Assembly: GCF_009649225.1 (NCBI RefSeq)
Contig: NZ_WJPP01000001.1
Location: 555,073 to 619,072 of the forward strand
From: Spiribacter salilacus
GTDB lineage: Bacteria; Pseudomonadota; Gammaproteobacteria; Nitrococcales; Nitrococcaceae
Reading direction: 5' to 3'
DNA: 64,000 bases
Below, piece after piece: positions 41,028 to 51,861 of this stretch; the first letter of the stretch is position 1, and each line of letters opens with the position of its first letter. The notes below the pieces were generated by a model. It made no database searches. It saw only the letters and a program-made list of their open reading frames with translations, and was not told the DNA's origin. Made by a program: the position numbers and the translations under genes.

Positions 41028-42296
41028 ATGGATGATCAAACAACATCATCCGGCCTAGTAACGGCCGACGGGCAACCGCTAAAGCGCAGTCTTCAGCGGG
41101 CAGAGCGGACGCGTAAGCTAACCGCTCTGGCGCTCGTCGGGCCGTTACTGGCCTTTTTATTAGTGATTTTTATTTTCCCGATTGGCCAAATGATGTGGCG
41201 AAGCGTGGATAACCCGCAAATCGTCAATGCCATTCCGCGCACTTTAGAGGCGCTGCAGGAGTGGGATGGCGAAGGCCTGCCTGATGAACCCGTCTATGCT
41301 GCGCTAGCCGAAGATATGCGCGCAGATGCTGAGCTGCCGCGCCGCGAACAGTGGATGGGCCGCATGGGTGTGCGCCTGAACTACGAACTTAGTGGCGCCC
41401 GCGGTGCAATTGCACGCACCAGCCGTGCGGTTGACGAATTTGAGCCACCCTTTAAAGAAGCGTTTCTAGATGCCCATCGCAACTGGGGCAACCCAGAGCT
41501 TTGGCAAATTCTTGAGCGAGAGGGCAGACCCCTAACCGCCTCGTATTACGTGGCTGCACTCGACCGTGAATATGACAGCGAAGGCAAAATTGTGCTTCGT
41601 GACGAAAATCGACGCATCTACGTCAGCCTGTTTGGCAGAACCTTAGCGCTATCCGGCATCATTTTGTTTTTGACCTTTGCGCTGGGCTTTCCTATTGCGT
41701 TTTATATGTCCACGCTGCCAATGCGCTATGCAAATCTGTTAATGATTTGCGTGCTACTGCCCTTTTGGACGTCTTTGCTTGTGCGCACCACCTCTTGGAT
41801 TGTGCTGCTGCAGCAGCAAGGCGTGATTAACAATGCGGCGGTTGCCATGAATTTCATTAGCGATGATCAGCGCTACTCGTTGATGTACAACATGCAGGGC
41901 ACAATCATCGCCATGACGCACATACTGCTGCCCTTTATGGTGCTGCCCCTTTATTCGGTCATGAAAAACATTCCGCCCTCTTATATGAGAGCGGCTAAAA
42001 GCCTTGGCGCAAAACCCTGGACTGCGTTTCGGCGGGTTTATTTCCCGCTGACGCTGCCTGGCATTGGGGCTGGAGGTGTGCTGGTTTTTATCATCTCGAT
42101 TGGCTATTACATTACACCCGCCCTGGTTGGCGGGCAGTCTGGGCGCATGATTTCAAATGAAATTGCTCGGCATATGCAGCAATCGCTGAACTGGGGGCTA
42201 GCAGCCGCGCTTGGCAGCATGCTGCTGGTGGGCGTACTCATTCTTTATTGGGCGTACAACCGTTTGGTTGGTGCTGACAGTCTAAAGCTAGGTTGA
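41028..42296 (+). CDS. ABC permease PotB-like with long periplasmic insert
   Basis: A 422-residue inner-membrane permease. The first membrane helix (ALALVGPLLAFLLVIFIFPI) is followed by about 140 residues of charged soluble sequence (about residues 56-195) before helix 2 (LALSGIILFLTFALGFPIAF). Ordinary PotB proteins have only a short loop there. The EAA coupling loop is MRAAKSLGAKPWTAFRRVYF near residue 320. The extra domain may contact the binding protein. Adjacent genes overlap or abut. Confidence 0.85.
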   Translation: MDDQTTSSGLVTADGQPLKRSLQRAERTRKLTALALVGPLLAFLLVIFIFPIGQMMWRSVDNPQIVNAIPRTLEALQEWDGEGLPDEPVYAALAEDMRADAELPRREQWMGRMGVRLNYELSGARGAIARTSRAVDEFEPPFKEAFLDAHRNWGNPELWQILEREGRPLTASYYVAALDREYDSEGKIVLRDENRRIYVSLFGRTLALSGIILFLTFALGFPIAFYMSTLPMRYANLLMICVLLPFWTSLLVRTTSWIVLLQQQGVINNAAVAMNFISDDQRYSLMYNMQGTIIAMTHILLPFMVLPLYSVMKNIPPSYMRAAKSLGAKPWTAFRRVYFPLTLPGIGAGGVLVFIISIGYYITPALVGGQSGRMISNEIARHMQQSLNWGLAAALGSMLLVGVLILYWAYNRLVGADSLKLG

Positions 42297-42312
42297 GGGA
42301 GTAAAGCACGCC

Positions 42313-43164
42313 ATGGCACTGCCAAGTTACGCCTCACCATTCGAACGATTTTGGTATTACGCCTTTCGAGTGATTTGCGCGCTAATCTTTTTCTTTTTGA
42401 TGGCGCCCATCCTGATCATGATACCGCTGAGCTTTAACGCTGAGCCCTACTTTACGTTTAGCCAGAAGATGCTCACGCTCAATCCTGAGGGTTACTCGCT
42501 ACGCTGGTATGCGGAATTATTTAGCTCGGATAGCTGGATGCGCTCAATTAGAAACTCATTTTTGATTGGCATTGCTTCTACCGTATTAGCCACCACACTG
42601 GGCACGCTAGCGGCTCTAGGCTTAAGCCGGGCCCACATGCCGTTTAAAGGCCTGATCATGGGCATCTTAATCTCGCCAATGGTGGTACCGCTGATTATTT
42701 CCGCCGCGGGTATGTTCTTTTTCTTCTCATCGATCAACTTAGCGCAAACCTTCCTAGGCGTTGTGCTTGCTCACACTGCGCTCGGCACGCCTTTTGTGGT
42801 AATCACCGTTACCGCCACGCTTGTGGGCTTTGATCACACACTAACGCGTGCAGCAGCAGGGCTTGGGGCACCGCCCACCACGGTTTTCCGGCGAGTCACG
42901 ATGCCGCTCATCCTGCCCGGGGTTATCTCTGGTGCACTATTCGCCTTTATCACGTCGTTTGATGAAATCGTGATTGTGTTGTTTATTGCCGGCGTTGAAC
43001 AACGCACCATTCCACGCGAAATGTGGTCTGGCATCCGCGAGCAAATTAGCCCCACCATTCTAGCGGCGGCCACCATTTTGGTGATGATTTCTGTTGCCCT
43101 GCTCACCGTGGTTGAGCTGCTGCGCCGTCGCTCAGAACGGCTGCGAGGTATCGCGCCGCGTTGA
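42313..43164 (+). CDS. ABC permease PotC-like
   Basis: A 283-residue permease with six predicted membrane helices: LIFFFLMAPILIMIPLSF first, then LIGIASTVLATTLGTLAALG, and the EAA loop RAAAGLGAPPTTVFRRVTMP near residue 180 that docks to the ATPase. It forms the heterodimeric channel with the preceding permease. It starts 16 bp after it and ends 5 bp before the next gene. Confidence 0.9.
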   Translation: MALPSYASPFERFWYYAFRVICALIFFFLMAPILIMIPLSFNAEPYFTFSQKMLTLNPEGYSLRWYAELFSSDSWMRSIRNSFLIGIASTVLATTLGTLAALGLSRAHMPFKGLIMGILISPMVVPLIISAAGMFFFFSSINLAQTFLGVVLAHTALGTPFVVITVTATLVGFDHTLTRAAAGLGAPPTTVFRRVTMPLILPGVISGALFAFITSFDEIVIVLFIAGVEQRTIPREMWSGIREQISPTILAAATILVMISVALLTVVELLRRRSERLRGIAPR

Positions 43165-43169
43165 GTGGC

Positions 43170-43622
43170 ATGAAAACAAAACTTCCACCGCCCTTAGTAC
43201 TTCTTATTGCCGGCGGTATTGCTTGGGTGATTGATTGGCTGCTGCCGAGCTGGCGGCTGCCGATTGAAGGCATGCATACGCTTGCGGGAATGTTGACAGG
43301 GGCCGCGCTCACACTCATGTTTGCTGCCGCCTGGTGGATTATTCGCCACCACACCACGCTTAACCCAATGCACCCCGAAAAGGCCAGCCACTTAATCACC
43401 AGTGGCCCTTTTCGGCGCAGCCGCAATCCAATTTACCTAGCCGATGCACTGCTACTGGCAGCTTGGTTGGTTTGGCTGGCCAACATCGTGAGTGTTGTGT
43501 TGTTGCCAGCCTTCGTTATCTATCTTAATTACTTTCAGATTCGGCCTGAGGAGCAAGCATTAGCGGTTAAGTTTGGCGAAGATTACCGTGCCTACTGCAG
43601 ACGGGTGAGACGATGGGTCTAA
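43170..43622 (+). CDS. Isoprenylcysteine methyltransferase-like membrane protein
   Basis: A 150-residue membrane protein with three to four helices and the C-terminal ICMT/PEMT pattern: LNPMHPEKASHLITSGPFRR, SRNPIYLADALLLAAWLVWL, RPEEQALAVKFGEDYRAYCR. Bacterial members methylate isoprenoids or lipids or act as unknown methyltransferases. ATG 43170 is chosen; TTG 43161 overlaps the potC stop. It overlaps the YihY gene by 10 bp. Function in an amine transporter operon is unknown. Confidence 0.75.
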   Translation: MKTKLPPPLVLLIAGGIAWVIDWLLPSWRLPIEGMHTLAGMLTGAALTLMFAAAWWIIRHHTTLNPMHPEKASHLITSGPFRRSRNPIYLADALLLAAWLVWLANIVSVVLLPAFVIYLNYFQIRPEEQALAVKFGEDYRAYCRRVRRWV

Positions 43623-44425
43623 GTGCGCCACTTCGGGTGATTAAGGGCGCAGTCAAAATTTGGATTACGGGTAATGTATTTGCCAATGCCGCGGCACTGG
43701 CTTTTTATACGCTCTTCTCGCTAGCACCGATTATGATTTTTGCCGTGACCGCCACGGGCATTGTGCTGGGCCCCGAGGCGGCTGCCGGGCGGATTATCGG
43801 TCAGCTTGAGGGGCTGATTGGTCCTGAGCCTGCGCAGGTAGTTGAGCAAGTGATTGCCAGCACGCAAATCACACAAACCGGTTGGCTGCCTACTGTGGCC
43901 GGCATTTTTGCCATGCTCGTCGGCGCCTCCGCAGTCTTTGTTCAGCTACAGCGAGCTTTAAATGGCATCTGGGATGTTACCGAGCCACGGCATAGCAATA
44001 ACCTGATCACACTCGCCATTAATCGACTGCTCTCCTTGGTGATTGCGCTGGTGTTTGCGTTGATCATCATGGCATCGCTGCTAATGACTGTTGTCTTAAG
44101 GGCGACTGATTTTTCTTTGATTGCCGGGCTTGAAACAGGCTTAAGCTTAGCGCTGATGACATTGCTATTTGCACTGGTATTTCGGATTTTGCCGAATGTT
44201 TCTCTGCGGTGGCGCGATGTGTTGCCGGGCGCAATCATTACTGCATTTTTATTCTTAATTGGCCGGCACTTAATTGCTCAATATTTGACACTCACGGCCC
44301 CTGCTTCTGCTTATGGTGCCGCCGGCTCTCTCGTATTATTGTTGGTGTGGATTTATGCCTCGGCACTAATCCTGCTTTTTGGTGCCGCAATCACGCGCGC
44401 CATGCCGCATGGAGAGAGCCCATGA
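43613..44425 (+). CDS. YihY/BrkB-family inner-membrane protein
   Basis: A 270-residue six-helix membrane protein: NAAALAFYTLFSLAPIMIFA, LPTVAGIFAMLVGASAVFVQ, NGIWDV, and GAAGSLVLLLVWIYASALIL LFGAAITR at the end, which are the YihY (formerly RNase BN) family marks. These proteins are proposed exporters or lipid transporters. Start and stop overlap its neighbours (4 bp with the amidohydrolase), so translation is coupled. Confidence 0.85.
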   Translation: MGLSAPLRVIKGAVKIWITGNVFANAAALAFYTLFSLAPIMIFAVTATGIVLGPEAAAGRIIGQLEGLIGPEPAQVVEQVIASTQITQTGWLPTVAGIFAMLVGASAVFVQLQRALNGIWDVTEPRHSNNLITLAINRLLSLVIALVFALIIMASLLMTVVLRATDFSLIAGLETGLSLALMTLLFALVFRILPNVSLRWRDVLPGAIITAFLFLIGRHLIAQYLTLTAPASAYGAAGSLVLLLVWIYASALILLFGAAITRAMPHGESP

Positions 44426-45702
44426 CACCGCTTGCCATTTTAAACGCCGATTGGATTATTAACCCCGGCGCCGATAGCCCCGCACTCCAAAACGCCAGCC
44501 TGATCGTTAAAGACGGATGGATTGAGGCGATGGGGCCCGCCCATGAGCTGTCCACGGATGGCTGCGAGCTAATTGATGCCAGCGGCATGGTGTTAATACC
44601 GGGGCTCATTAATACCCACGGGCACTTTTTACAAACACTGACGCGCGCATTACCCGCTGCCCAAAACGCAGGAGTTATTGAATGGCAACGCCTGCACGAC
44701 CCGTTATGGCAAAAAGTCACACCAGAAGCGCTACAAAGCGCCACGCGCATTGCCGCGGCTGAGTTGTTGCTTAGCGGCTGCACGACCAGCATGGATCATA
44801 ACTATCTCTGGCCAAATGGCTGTCGCGTTGATGATCAGGTTGAGGTGATGCAGAGCATGGGCATGCGTTTTCATGTTGCCTGCGATCAGGATGAGCGTGT
44901 GATTGAGCAATTTCATGATCCTCGCCCTGGCAGTATGTTGCAGGTAATACTTGCTCCTTGCTCGCCCTACTCCGTTTCGGCTGAGTCCATGCGCAACACA
45001 GCCGCATTGGCCCGCCAACATGACCTGCGCCTGCATACCCATCTGGCAGAAAGCCAGCATGAGATTGACTGGTGCCGAGAAAACCTTGGCGAAACCCCAG
45101 TAAGCTACGTGGAATCTCTGGGGTGGTTAGCCGACGATGTGTGGTTTGCCCATGGCGTGTACTTATCCAACAGCGATATCGTGCGGCTTAGCGTTAATGG
45201 CTGCGGCATTACCCATTGCCCTTGCTCGAATATGCGTCTTGGCAATGGCATTGCCCCCGTGCAATCGCTGCGTGGCCATGGCATTCCAGTGGGCTTAGGG
45301 GTTGATGGTGCGGCCTCTAATGACACAGCCAACTTACTGGGCGAAGTGCGCCAAGCACTACTCCTACAACGGGTAACCCATGGGGCAAGCGCACTGACCG
45401 CCGAGCAGGCATTAAGCATGGCAACCCGTGAAGGCGCCGCATTATTGGGCCGCAGCGACATTGGCGAGCTGGCAGTCGGCAAAGCCGCAGACATCGTCGG
45501 CTACCGGCTTGACCGCTTAGAACTGGCGGGTGCCGCCGTGCATGACCCGCTTGGCGCCCTTGTGTTTTGTGCGCCGGCGCGGGCAGATTGGGTGATGGTC
45601 AACGGCAAGACATTAGTTAAAAACGCCACGCTGCTCGAGCATGACCTAGCAGAGCACATTGCCAAACATAACGCGCTGGCATCGGCATTAAGTCAGCCGT
45701 GA
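44422..45702 (+). CDS. 8-oxoguanine deaminase-like amidohydrolase
   Basis: A 426-residue metal-dependent hydrolase of the TrzN/AtzB/8-oxoguanine-deaminase group. [15 protein letters not shown] near residue 60 carries the metal histidines, [25 protein letters not shown] near residue 200 and WFAHGVYLS follow, and GVDGAASND holds the last aspartate. It probably deaminates a purine or amine. ATG 44422 overlaps the yihY stop. It ends the run that begins with the ABC ATPase, so the imported compound may be its substrate or precursor. Confidence 0.8.
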   Translation: MTPLAILNADWIINPGADSPALQNASLIVKDGWIEAMGPAHELSTDGCELIDASGMVLIPGLINTHGHFLQTLTRALPAAQNAGVIEWQRLHDPLWQKVTPEALQSATRIAAAELLLSGCTTSMDHNYLWPNGCRVDDQVEVMQSMGMRFHVACDQDERVIEQFHDPRPGSMLQVILAPCSPYSVSAESMRNTAALARQHDLRLHTHLAESQHEIDWCRENLGETPVSYVESLGWLADDVWFAHGVYLSNSDIVRLSVNGCGITHCPCSNMRLGNGIAPVQSLRGHGIPVGLGVDGAASNDTANLLGEVRQALLLQRVTHGASALTAEQALSMATREGAALLGRSDIGELAVGKAADIVGYRLDRLELAGAAVHDPLGALVFCAPARADWVMVNGKTLVKNATLLEHDLAEHIAKHNALASALSQP

Positions 45703-45748
45703 TAAAATTGCGGTATTAAACCAACTGAATAAAGAGGCTGCTGTCGTC

Positions 45749-47116
45749 ATGAGCGATACCGTAAAAATCCTGCTGCCAGAAACCGAGATGCCCAAGCAGT
45801 GGTACAACATTAATGCGGATCTGCCGGTACCGCTGGCACCCGTATTACACCCGGTCACCCATAAGCCCGTTGGGCCGGATGACTTAGCACCGCTTTTTCC
45901 GATGGCCGTAATCGAGCAGGAGATGAGTACCGAGCGGAACATCGATATTCCCGACCCGGTGCGCGAGGTCTATCGCCAATGGCGCCCATCGCCGTTATTT
46001 AGAGCACGACGGCTAGAAAAAGCGCTCAACACGCCTGCTCGCATTTACTATAAATACGAGGGCGTCAGCCCGGCCGGCAGCCATAAACCCAACACGGCCA
46101 TTGCGCAGGCTTTCTATAACAAGGCCGAGGGCGTCAAGCGCATCACCACCGAAACGGGCGCGGGACAATGGGGTTCGTCACTGGCGCTGGCCGGGGCCAT
46201 GTTTGATTTAGAAATCGAAGTCTTTATGGTGAAGGTTAGCTTTAACCAAAAGCCCTATCGCCGAGCCTTTATGGAGAGCTTTGGCGCGACGTGTACGGCA
46301 AGCCCAAGTAACCTAACCGCCGCGGGCCGAGCCATTTTGGCCGACAACCCCGATAGCACCGGCAGCTTAGGTATCGCGATTAGCGAAGCGGTGGAGCTTG
46401 CGGTGCAGCGAGATGACACCAAATACGCCCTAGGCAGTGTGCTCAATCATGTGCTGCTGCATCAGACCATCGCGGGCATCGAAGCCCGCCGGCAGCTAGA
46501 AATGGTCGACGACTACCCCGATATGGTCATCGGTTGCACCGGTGGTGGCTCTAACTTTGCCGGCATTGCCTTTCCATTTTTAGGTGAGCAGCTACGCGGC
46601 GGCAAGGCCGTTGAGTTTATTGCCGTTGAGCCGGCCTCCTGCCCCACACTCACGCAAGGAAAGTTTGCGTATGACTGGGGTGATACCGCGCATATGACAC
46701 CGCTCACTAAAATGCACACGCTAGGCTCAGCCTTTGTACCACCCGGCTTTCATGCCGGCGGTTTGCGCTATCACGGTATGGCGCCGCAAATTAGTCATCT
46801 GACCGATTTGGGCTATATCAAACCGCGCGCTTACGGGCAGCTCGAATGCTTTGCTGCGGGTTTAGAATTTGCTCGTGCTGAGGGCATTATTCCGGCACCT
46901 GAGGCCAATCATGCCGTCAAAGCCACCATCGATGAGGCTATTCGCTGCCGTGAAACGGGCGAATCAAAGGCGCTGCTATTTAATCTCTGCGGGCATGGCA
47001 ACTTTGATATGCAGGCGTACACGGACTACCTAGCTGGCAAGCTCAAGGAAGAAGACGCCAGTGCGGCGGAGCAATCCATGGCGCTAGCGGGTTTACCCAG
47101 TGTGGCGGGCCTCTAA
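45749..47116 (+). CDS. TrpB2-type tryptophan synthase beta chain
   Basis: A 455-residue PLP enzyme of the TrpB2 class, longer than TrpB1 (about 400). [20 protein letters not shown] near residue 108 contains the PLP lysine, [18 protein letters not shown] follows, and [11 protein letters not shown] near 265 binds the phosphate. TrpB2 joins indole and serine to tryptophan and usually works without the alpha subunit, and no trpA is here. Indole salvage or O-phosphoserine use is possible. Its end overlaps the convergent uup gene by 24 bp. Confidence 0.9.
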   Translation: MSDTVKILLPETEMPKQWYNINADLPVPLAPVLHPVTHKPVGPDDLAPLFPMAVIEQEMSTERNIDIPDPVREVYRQWRPSPLFRARRLEKALNTPARIYYKYEGVSPAGSHKPNTAIAQAFYNKAEGVKRITTETGAGQWGSSLALAGAMFDLEIEVFMVKVSFNQKPYRRAFMESFGATCTASPSNLTAAGRAILADNPDSTGSLGIAISEAVELAVQRDDTKYALGSVLNHVLLHQTIAGIEARRQLEMVDDYPDMVIGCTGGGSNFAGIAFPFLGEQLRGGKAVEFIAVEPASCPTLTQGKFAYDWGDTAHMTPLTKMHTLGSAFVPPGFHAGGLRYHGMAPQISHLTDLGYIKPRAYGQLECFAAGLEFARAEGIIPAPEANHAVKATIDEAIRCRETGESKALLFNLCGHGNFDMQAYTDYLAGKLKEEDASAAEQSMALAGLPSVAGL

Positions 47117-49006
47117 GGCCTCCCAGCGGTTAAACGCGGCCTCAAAATCGGCTTCAGCGGCTTTTAATTGAGCCGCTGCCGCTTTAATGGCGGCTTCATC
47201 GCCCTGCTGATAAAGCGCTGGATCATTCACCGCCTCGGCGGCGCGCGCTACGGCCTGCTCAAGGGCTTCGATTTGCGCAGGCAAGGCCTCCAGCTCGCGC
47301 AGCTCTTTTGAGCTGAGCTTTTTGCCAAGGGGCTTTTTGGGCGCTGGCTTGGGTTGCGCCGGCGGCTTAGATTGCCCCACCGGCTTGCTCGGCGCCTCGC
47401 TTTCGCTTGATCGCGCTGCTGCGGTTTGCCGCTGCCAATCGGCATAGCCGCCCACATATTCGGCAAAATGCCCGCCGCCCTCAGGGGCGATAACGCTGGT
47501 GACCACATTGTCCAAAAACGCACGGTCATGAGAGACCAATAACAACGTACCCTCATAATCCACTAGGCGCTCTTCGAGCAACTCCAGCGTTTCCACATCT
47601 AAGTCGTTAGTGGGCTCATCAAGCACTAAGAGATTGCTGGGGCGCGAGAACAATCGGGCCAGTAACAAACGATTGCGCTCTCCGCCCGATAAGCGCGAGA
47701 TTGGCGCATTGGCGCGATCAGGCGTGAATAAAAAATCCTGCAAGTAACCCATCACATGGCGGCGCCGGCCGTCACCGAGTTCAATAAAATCTTCACCGCC
47801 AGCTACATTGTCGCGGGCGGTTTGTGTGTCGTCCAGTGCTTGGCGATGTTGATCAAAGTAGGCAATCTCTAGGCGTGTGCCGAGCTGTACGGTGCCGCTA
47901 TCTGGCTCGATCTCACCGAGCATCAAGCGCAGCAAGGTGGTTTTGCCGGCTCCATTGGGCCCAATAATGCCCACCCGGTCGCCACGCACAATGCGGGTAC
48001 TAAAATCCACCACCACCGGTTTATCGCCATACGCCACCGAGGCATTTTCTACCTCAATCACGCGTTTGCCTGAGCGCTCAGCCTCGGCCACTGCAATGCG
48101 CGCCTCACCCGGGCCACTGCGGCGCTCGCGGCGTGCTGCACGCATCGCCTCAAGCGCACGCACCCGCCCTTCATTACGCGTGCGGCGGGCTTCAATGCCC
48201 TGACGAATCCAGGCTTCCTCTTCAGCCAGCTTTTTATCAAACCGAGCTTGCTCAATGGCCTCAGCATGCGCGCGCTCAGCCTTACGCCGCAGGAAGTTGG
48301 CGTAATCACCCGGCCAGCTCGTTAGCTCACCCCTATCAATTTCAACAATGCGCGTGGCCACTGCCTGCAAAAAAGCCCGGTCGTGGGTAACAAACACAAT
48401 CGCACCGGGGTAGTCACGCAAAAAACCCTCAAGCCACTGAATGGCTTCGATATCTAAGTGGTTGGTGGGCTCATCGAGTAATAACAGATCAGGCCGCCGC
48501 ACGAGCGCACGGGCCAAGAGCACCCGCCGTCGTAACCCACCCGAAAGAGAATCAAATGCCACCGACTCGGGCAGCTCTAGTCGCGTCAAAATTGAGCTGA
48601 CCCGCTGATCCAGCTGCCAGCCATCAGCGGCATCTAATGCTGCCTGAACCTCGCCCAGCTCTGGCGCCTCACCCCCGGCCACCAGCTGCTCAGTTAGCGC
48701 ATGGTGTTGCGCCAATAGCGCACCCACCTCACCGAGGCCAGCGGCCACCACATCAAAGATGCTGCCATCAAGGCCATCGGGCACCGCCTGCTCTAAGCGC
48801 GCCACCACCACCGAATCATGACGGCGTATTTGGCCATCATCAGGAGCAATCTCACCAGCCATTAAACGCAGCAGCGTAGACTTACCCGCCCCATTACGTC
48901 CGACCACGCAAACCCGCTCGCCCGGTTCGACGACTAGATTGGCATGATCAAGCAGCGGTGGTCCGCCCACCGCAATCTCGATATTCTCGAGGCTAATGAG
49001 ACTCAT
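47093..49006 (-). CDS. uup: ABC-F ATPase Uup
   Basis: A 637-residue soluble protein with two ABC cassettes: [14 protein letters not shown] near residue 36 with [15 protein letters not shown], and [14 protein letters not shown] near 350 with [15 protein letters not shown] charged linker joins them and a basic coiled-coil C-terminus (about residues 540-637, [20 protein letters not shown]) follows, as in Uup. Uup acts on ribosomes or branched DNA intermediates and limits precise transposon excision. No membrane parts are present. It directly follows tRNA-Glu. Confidence 0.9.
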   Translation of the reverse strand: MSLISLENIEIAVGGPPLLDHANLVVEPGERVCVVGRNGAGKSTLLRLMAGEIAPDDGQIRRHDSVVVARLEQAVPDGLDGSIFDVVAAGLGEVGALLAQHHALTEQLVAGGEAPELGEVQAALDAADGWQLDQRVSSILTRLELPESVAFDSLSGGLRRRVLLARALVRRPDLLLLDEPTNHLDIEAIQWLEGFLRDYPGAIVFVTHDRAFLQAVATRIVEIDRGELTSWPGDYANFLRRKAERAHAEAIEQARFDKKLAEEEAWIRQGIEARRTRNEGRVRALEAMRAARRERRSGPGEARIAVAEAERSGKRVIEVENASVAYGDKPVVVDFSTRIVRGDRVGIIGPNGAGKTTLLRLMLGEIEPDSGTVQLGTRLEIAYFDQHRQALDDTQTARDNVAGGEDFIELGDGRRRHVMGYLQDFLFTPDRANAPISRLSGGERNRLLLARLFSRPSNLLVLDEPTNDLDVETLELLEERLVDYEGTLLLVSHDRAFLDNVVTSVIAPEGGGHFAEYVGGYADWQRQTAAARSSESEAPSKPVGQSKPPAQPKPAPKKPLGKKLSSKELRELEALPAQIEALEQAVARAAEAVNDPALYQQGDEAAIKAAAAQLKAAEADFEAAFNRWEALEARHTG

Positions 49007-49026
49007 GATTCAACTCGGAAGGAAAA

Positions 49027-49103
49027 TGGCGTCCCCAACGGGATTCGAACCCGTGTCGCCACCTTGAAAGGGTGGTGTCCTAGGCCGGCTAGACGATGGG
49101 GAC
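49027..49103 (-). tRNA. tRNA-Glu (TTC)
   Basis: The reverse strand gives GTCCCCATCGTCTAGC..., an anticodon loop CTTTCAA with anticodon TTC, T-arm GGTTCGAATCC, and encoded CCA. Cloverleaf pairing is complete. It lies between uup and the 13-kb catabolic block. Confidence 0.95.
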
Positions 49104-49227
49104 GTTGCGTGACCGAAGCGGAATGATAGGCAGCCAAGGCACTGTCGTCAAGTTTATATGAATTGTTGCCAATGAGCAGTAAATGGTACTTTTGTGAATG
49201 GCAAGAAAAACGCCGAAAAGGTAACTC

Positions 49228-50637
49228 ATGTCCGATCCTAACCTAAGCTGGTCCAATCAACATTTCGACGTTGTCGTTATTGGCGGTGGCGTGGTGGGTG
49301 CTGCGCTACTGAGAAGGTTTACGCTTGAGGGTGCGAAGGCGCTGTTATTGGAAAAAGCGCCCGACATACTCGACGGAGCGAGTAAGGGAAATAGCGCCAT
49401 TTTGCACACCGGCTTTGATGCACCCACTGATTCGGTTGAACACTGGTGTATACGACAAGGGCGCAAGGAGTTTCTAGATATTCATGAAGCGCTTGGCCTG
49501 CCATTAGTAAAAACCGGAGCCCTGGTGGTGGCCTGGTCAAAAGAAGAGCAACAACGCCTTCCAAGCCTGCTTGAAAAAGCCAATGCCAATGGCGTTGATG
49601 ATGTGCGAATGCTCAGCCGTGCAGAAATCCAACAAAGAGAGCCCGCATTAGCACCAGGCGTGACCGGTGGCTTTGAGGTACCCCAAGAATACATTATCGA
49701 CCCTTGGACAACTCCGTACGCGTATCTCTTACAAGCCCTATGCAATGGTGCAACCGTAACGCGTAATAGCGAAGTGCTAGAAGGAAGCTTTGATGGGGCG
49801 CAATGGCATTTAAAAACTACGACTGGCCAGTGCACCGCCGATGTTGTTATCAATGCAGCAGGACTTTATGGAGATACGCTCGAACAGCGTCTAATCGGTC
49901 GTTCAGCGTTTTCTATCAGGCCACGCAAAGGGCAATTTGTTGTGTATGACAAGGCCGCATCAGCTTTACTGTCTTCGATACTTTTACCGGTACCCACTGA
50001 GACGACTAAGGGAATTGTGCTAACTAGGACAGTCTTTGGAAACCTCTTGGTTGGCCCAACCGCAGAAGAACAAGATAGTCGTGAAGACTGGAGTACCGAT
50101 TCGCAAACACTAGAAATGTTGCATGCAACGGCGGTGCGAATGTTGCCAGCACTTGCTGACATTCCCATCACCGCAACATATGCCGGGGTCAGGCCAGCTA
50201 CCGAAGAAAAAGAGTATCGGATTCGTGCGCTGGCCGATCAACGCTACGTAGCCGTTGGGGGTATTCGATCAACGGGGCTCAGCAGCGCACTGGGTATCGC
50301 GCAATATGTTTACAACCTCTATCAGCGTGAAATCGGGGCAGCGCATAAGGCCATTGCCGAACCCGCGATACCCAGTGAATTACCCCAAATTTCAGAATAT
50401 GGACCGCGTTTATGGCAGGCCGCTGATAATGGCGGCATTGTTTGTCACTGTGAACTCGTGACTCAGGCAGACATTGACCGTGCGCTCTGTGGCCCTTTAC
50501 CAGCCAAGACATTAGCAGGGCTAAAGCGCCGCACGCGTGCGACCATGGGCCGCTGTCAGGGTTTTTATTGCACGGCTCGGCTTGCAGCGCTCTCGGAGCA
50601 GCACTTAGACGAGCCCATCGCTGAACACTATGAATAA
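49228..50637 (+). CDS. GlpA-like FAD oxidoreductase with [2Fe-2S] tail
   Basis: A 469-residue FAD enzyme: dinucleotide fold DVVVIGGGVVGAALLRRF near residue 14, substrate region NSAILHTGFDAPTDS near 54, and GIRSTGLSSALGIAQYVYN near 348 as in glycerol-3-phosphate dehydrogenases. The C-terminal 75 residues form a BFD-like iron-sulfur domain with cysteines in CHCELVT and RCQGFYC. It resembles the first gene of the Thermotoga-type glycerol-oxidising pair. It overlaps the next gene by 8 bp. Substrate: glycerol 3-phosphate or a related polyol phosphate (inference). Confidence 0.8.
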   Translation: MSDPNLSWSNQHFDVVVIGGGVVGAALLRRFTLEGAKALLLEKAPDILDGASKGNSAILHTGFDAPTDSVEHWCIRQGRKEFLDIHEALGLPLVKTGALVVAWSKEEQQRLPSLLEKANANGVDDVRMLSRAEIQQREPALAPGVTGGFEVPQEYIIDPWTTPYAYLLQALCNGATVTRNSEVLEGSFDGAQWHLKTTTGQCTADVVINAAGLYGDTLEQRLIGRSAFSIRPRKGQFVVYDKAASALLSSILLPVPTETTKGIVLTRTVFGNLLVGPTAEEQDSREDWSTDSQTLEMLHATAVRMLPALADIPITATYAGVRPATEEKEYRIRALADQRYVAVGGIRSTGLSSALGIAQYVYNLYQREIGAAHKAIAEPAIPSELPQISEYGPRLWQAADNGGIVCHCELVTQADIDRALCGPLPAKTLAGLKRRTRATMGRCQGFYCTARLAALSEQHLDEPIAEHYE

Positions 50638-51853
50638 AGAGGTCGCGATTATTGGTGGGGGCCCATCCGGGCTTGCTGCTGCAACCACGTTAAAACGCCT
50701 TGGTGTTGAGCGGGTCACACTCATTGAACGGGAGGCCCAAGCAGGCGGCATTCCTCGCCATTGCGGTCATCCACCATTCGGTATGCGAGAGTTTGGCCGT
50801 GTGCTTGATGGGCCACGTTACGCACGCCGCTTAGTTGAACGTGCTGATAAGCTCGGTGTTGATATTCGTTGTAGCACCAGCGTGGTTTCACTGCAGCCAC
50901 ACGGTGTGCTCACCCTTTCAGATAATAACGGACAGTCACACCTCAAGGCAGAGCGTGTGGTACTGGCCACAGGGGTGCGCGAGGGGAGCCGGGCGGCCCG
51001 ATTTATCGGAGGTGATCGAACGCGGGGTATCGTTAGCACCGGGGCGCTACAGTCGCTGGTCTATCTTGAAAAAATGCGGCCGTTTAAGCGCCCAATCATC
51101 ATTGGCAGCGAACTCGTGTCTTTCTCCGCTTTGCTTACCTGCCAGCATGCGGGTATCAAGCCATGCGCGATCATTGAACAAAACCCCCGCATTACAGCAC
51201 GACTCTTTGCCCTCGGCCTGCCTTTTGTGCGCGGCGTTTCGGTAATGACCCACACCGAGGTAGTCCGAATCTTAGGCGATGGCCGTGTAACCGGCGTGGT
51301 GGTTCGAAATTTAAACAGTGGAAAAGAAGAAACGATTGATGCCGATGGCGTCATTGTTAGCGGTCGCTTTACGCCTGAATCTACATTAGCTCGCATGGGC
51401 GGCCTTATGCTTGACCCCGCTAGCGGCGGCGCCGCCGTCGATCAATATGGTCGCACAAGTGATTCACGCATTTTTGTTGCCGGTAATGCGTTGCGCCCAG
51501 TCGAAACAGCCGGCTGGAGCTGGCGTGAAGGCGTTAAAATTGGTCAACTACTGGCAGAAGACCTACTCAATGAACCGGCTGACACTCTGCCGGAATGCTC
51601 CATTATGGTGCATGAGCCGATTCGCTACGTCGTTCCTCAGCGAATCCGCCTACCATTGAGTAAAAATAACTTAGGGGATGTGCAGCTCCGGGTCTCCCGT
51701 CCTGTAAAAGGGAAACTCTTTGTAAAGATTAATGGCAAGATGATTTGGAGCCGTCGACTTCATTCTCTGCCCGAACGTCGCATTACCATTCCAATAAAAA
51801 TCTTTTCTGTATTAGATGGTGGCGAGGCCATTGAAATTGGATTATCGGAATAG
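50630..51853 (+). CDS. NAD(P)/FAD-dependent oxidoreductase, partner of the GlpA-like enzyme
   Basis: A 407-residue flavoprotein: FAD fold VAIIGGGPSGLAAATTLKRL, AGGIPRHCGHPPFGMREFGR with a conserved cysteine, ATGVREGSRAARFIGGDRTR, and the second FAD motif SRIFVAGNALRPVETAGWSW near residue 285. A C-terminal extension of about 85 residues replaces the DUF1667 domain of Thermotoga-type partners. It probably forms a complex with the preceding enzyme and passes electrons onward. The stop is 8 bp before the FGGY kinase start. Confidence 0.75.
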   Translation: MNKEVAIIGGGPSGLAAATTLKRLGVERVTLIEREAQAGGIPRHCGHPPFGMREFGRVLDGPRYARRLVERADKLGVDIRCSTSVVSLQPHGVLTLSDNNGQSHLKAERVVLATGVREGSRAARFIGGDRTRGIVSTGALQSLVYLEKMRPFKRPIIIGSELVSFSALLTCQHAGIKPCAIIEQNPRITARLFALGLPFVRGVSVMTHTEVVRILGDGRVTGVVVRNLNSGKEETIDADGVIVSGRFTPESTLARMGGLMLDPASGGAAVDQYGRTSDSRIFVAGNALRPVETAGWSWREGVKIGQLLAEDLLNEPADTLPECSIMVHEPIRYVVPQRIRLPLSKNNLGDVQLRVSRPVKGKLFVKINGKMIWSRRLHSLPERRITIPIKIFSVLDGGEAIEIGLSE

Positions 51854-51861
51854 GCAAGCTT

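Noticed and set aside
45749..47116. Canonical tryptophan biosynthesis operon
   Set aside because: The protein is of TrpB2 type, and no trpA or trpF is adjacent.
49000..49230. Duplicated 3' end of tRNA-Ala as an attachment site
   Set aside because: I looked for the tRNA-Ala 3' sequence next to tRNA-Glu and did not find it.
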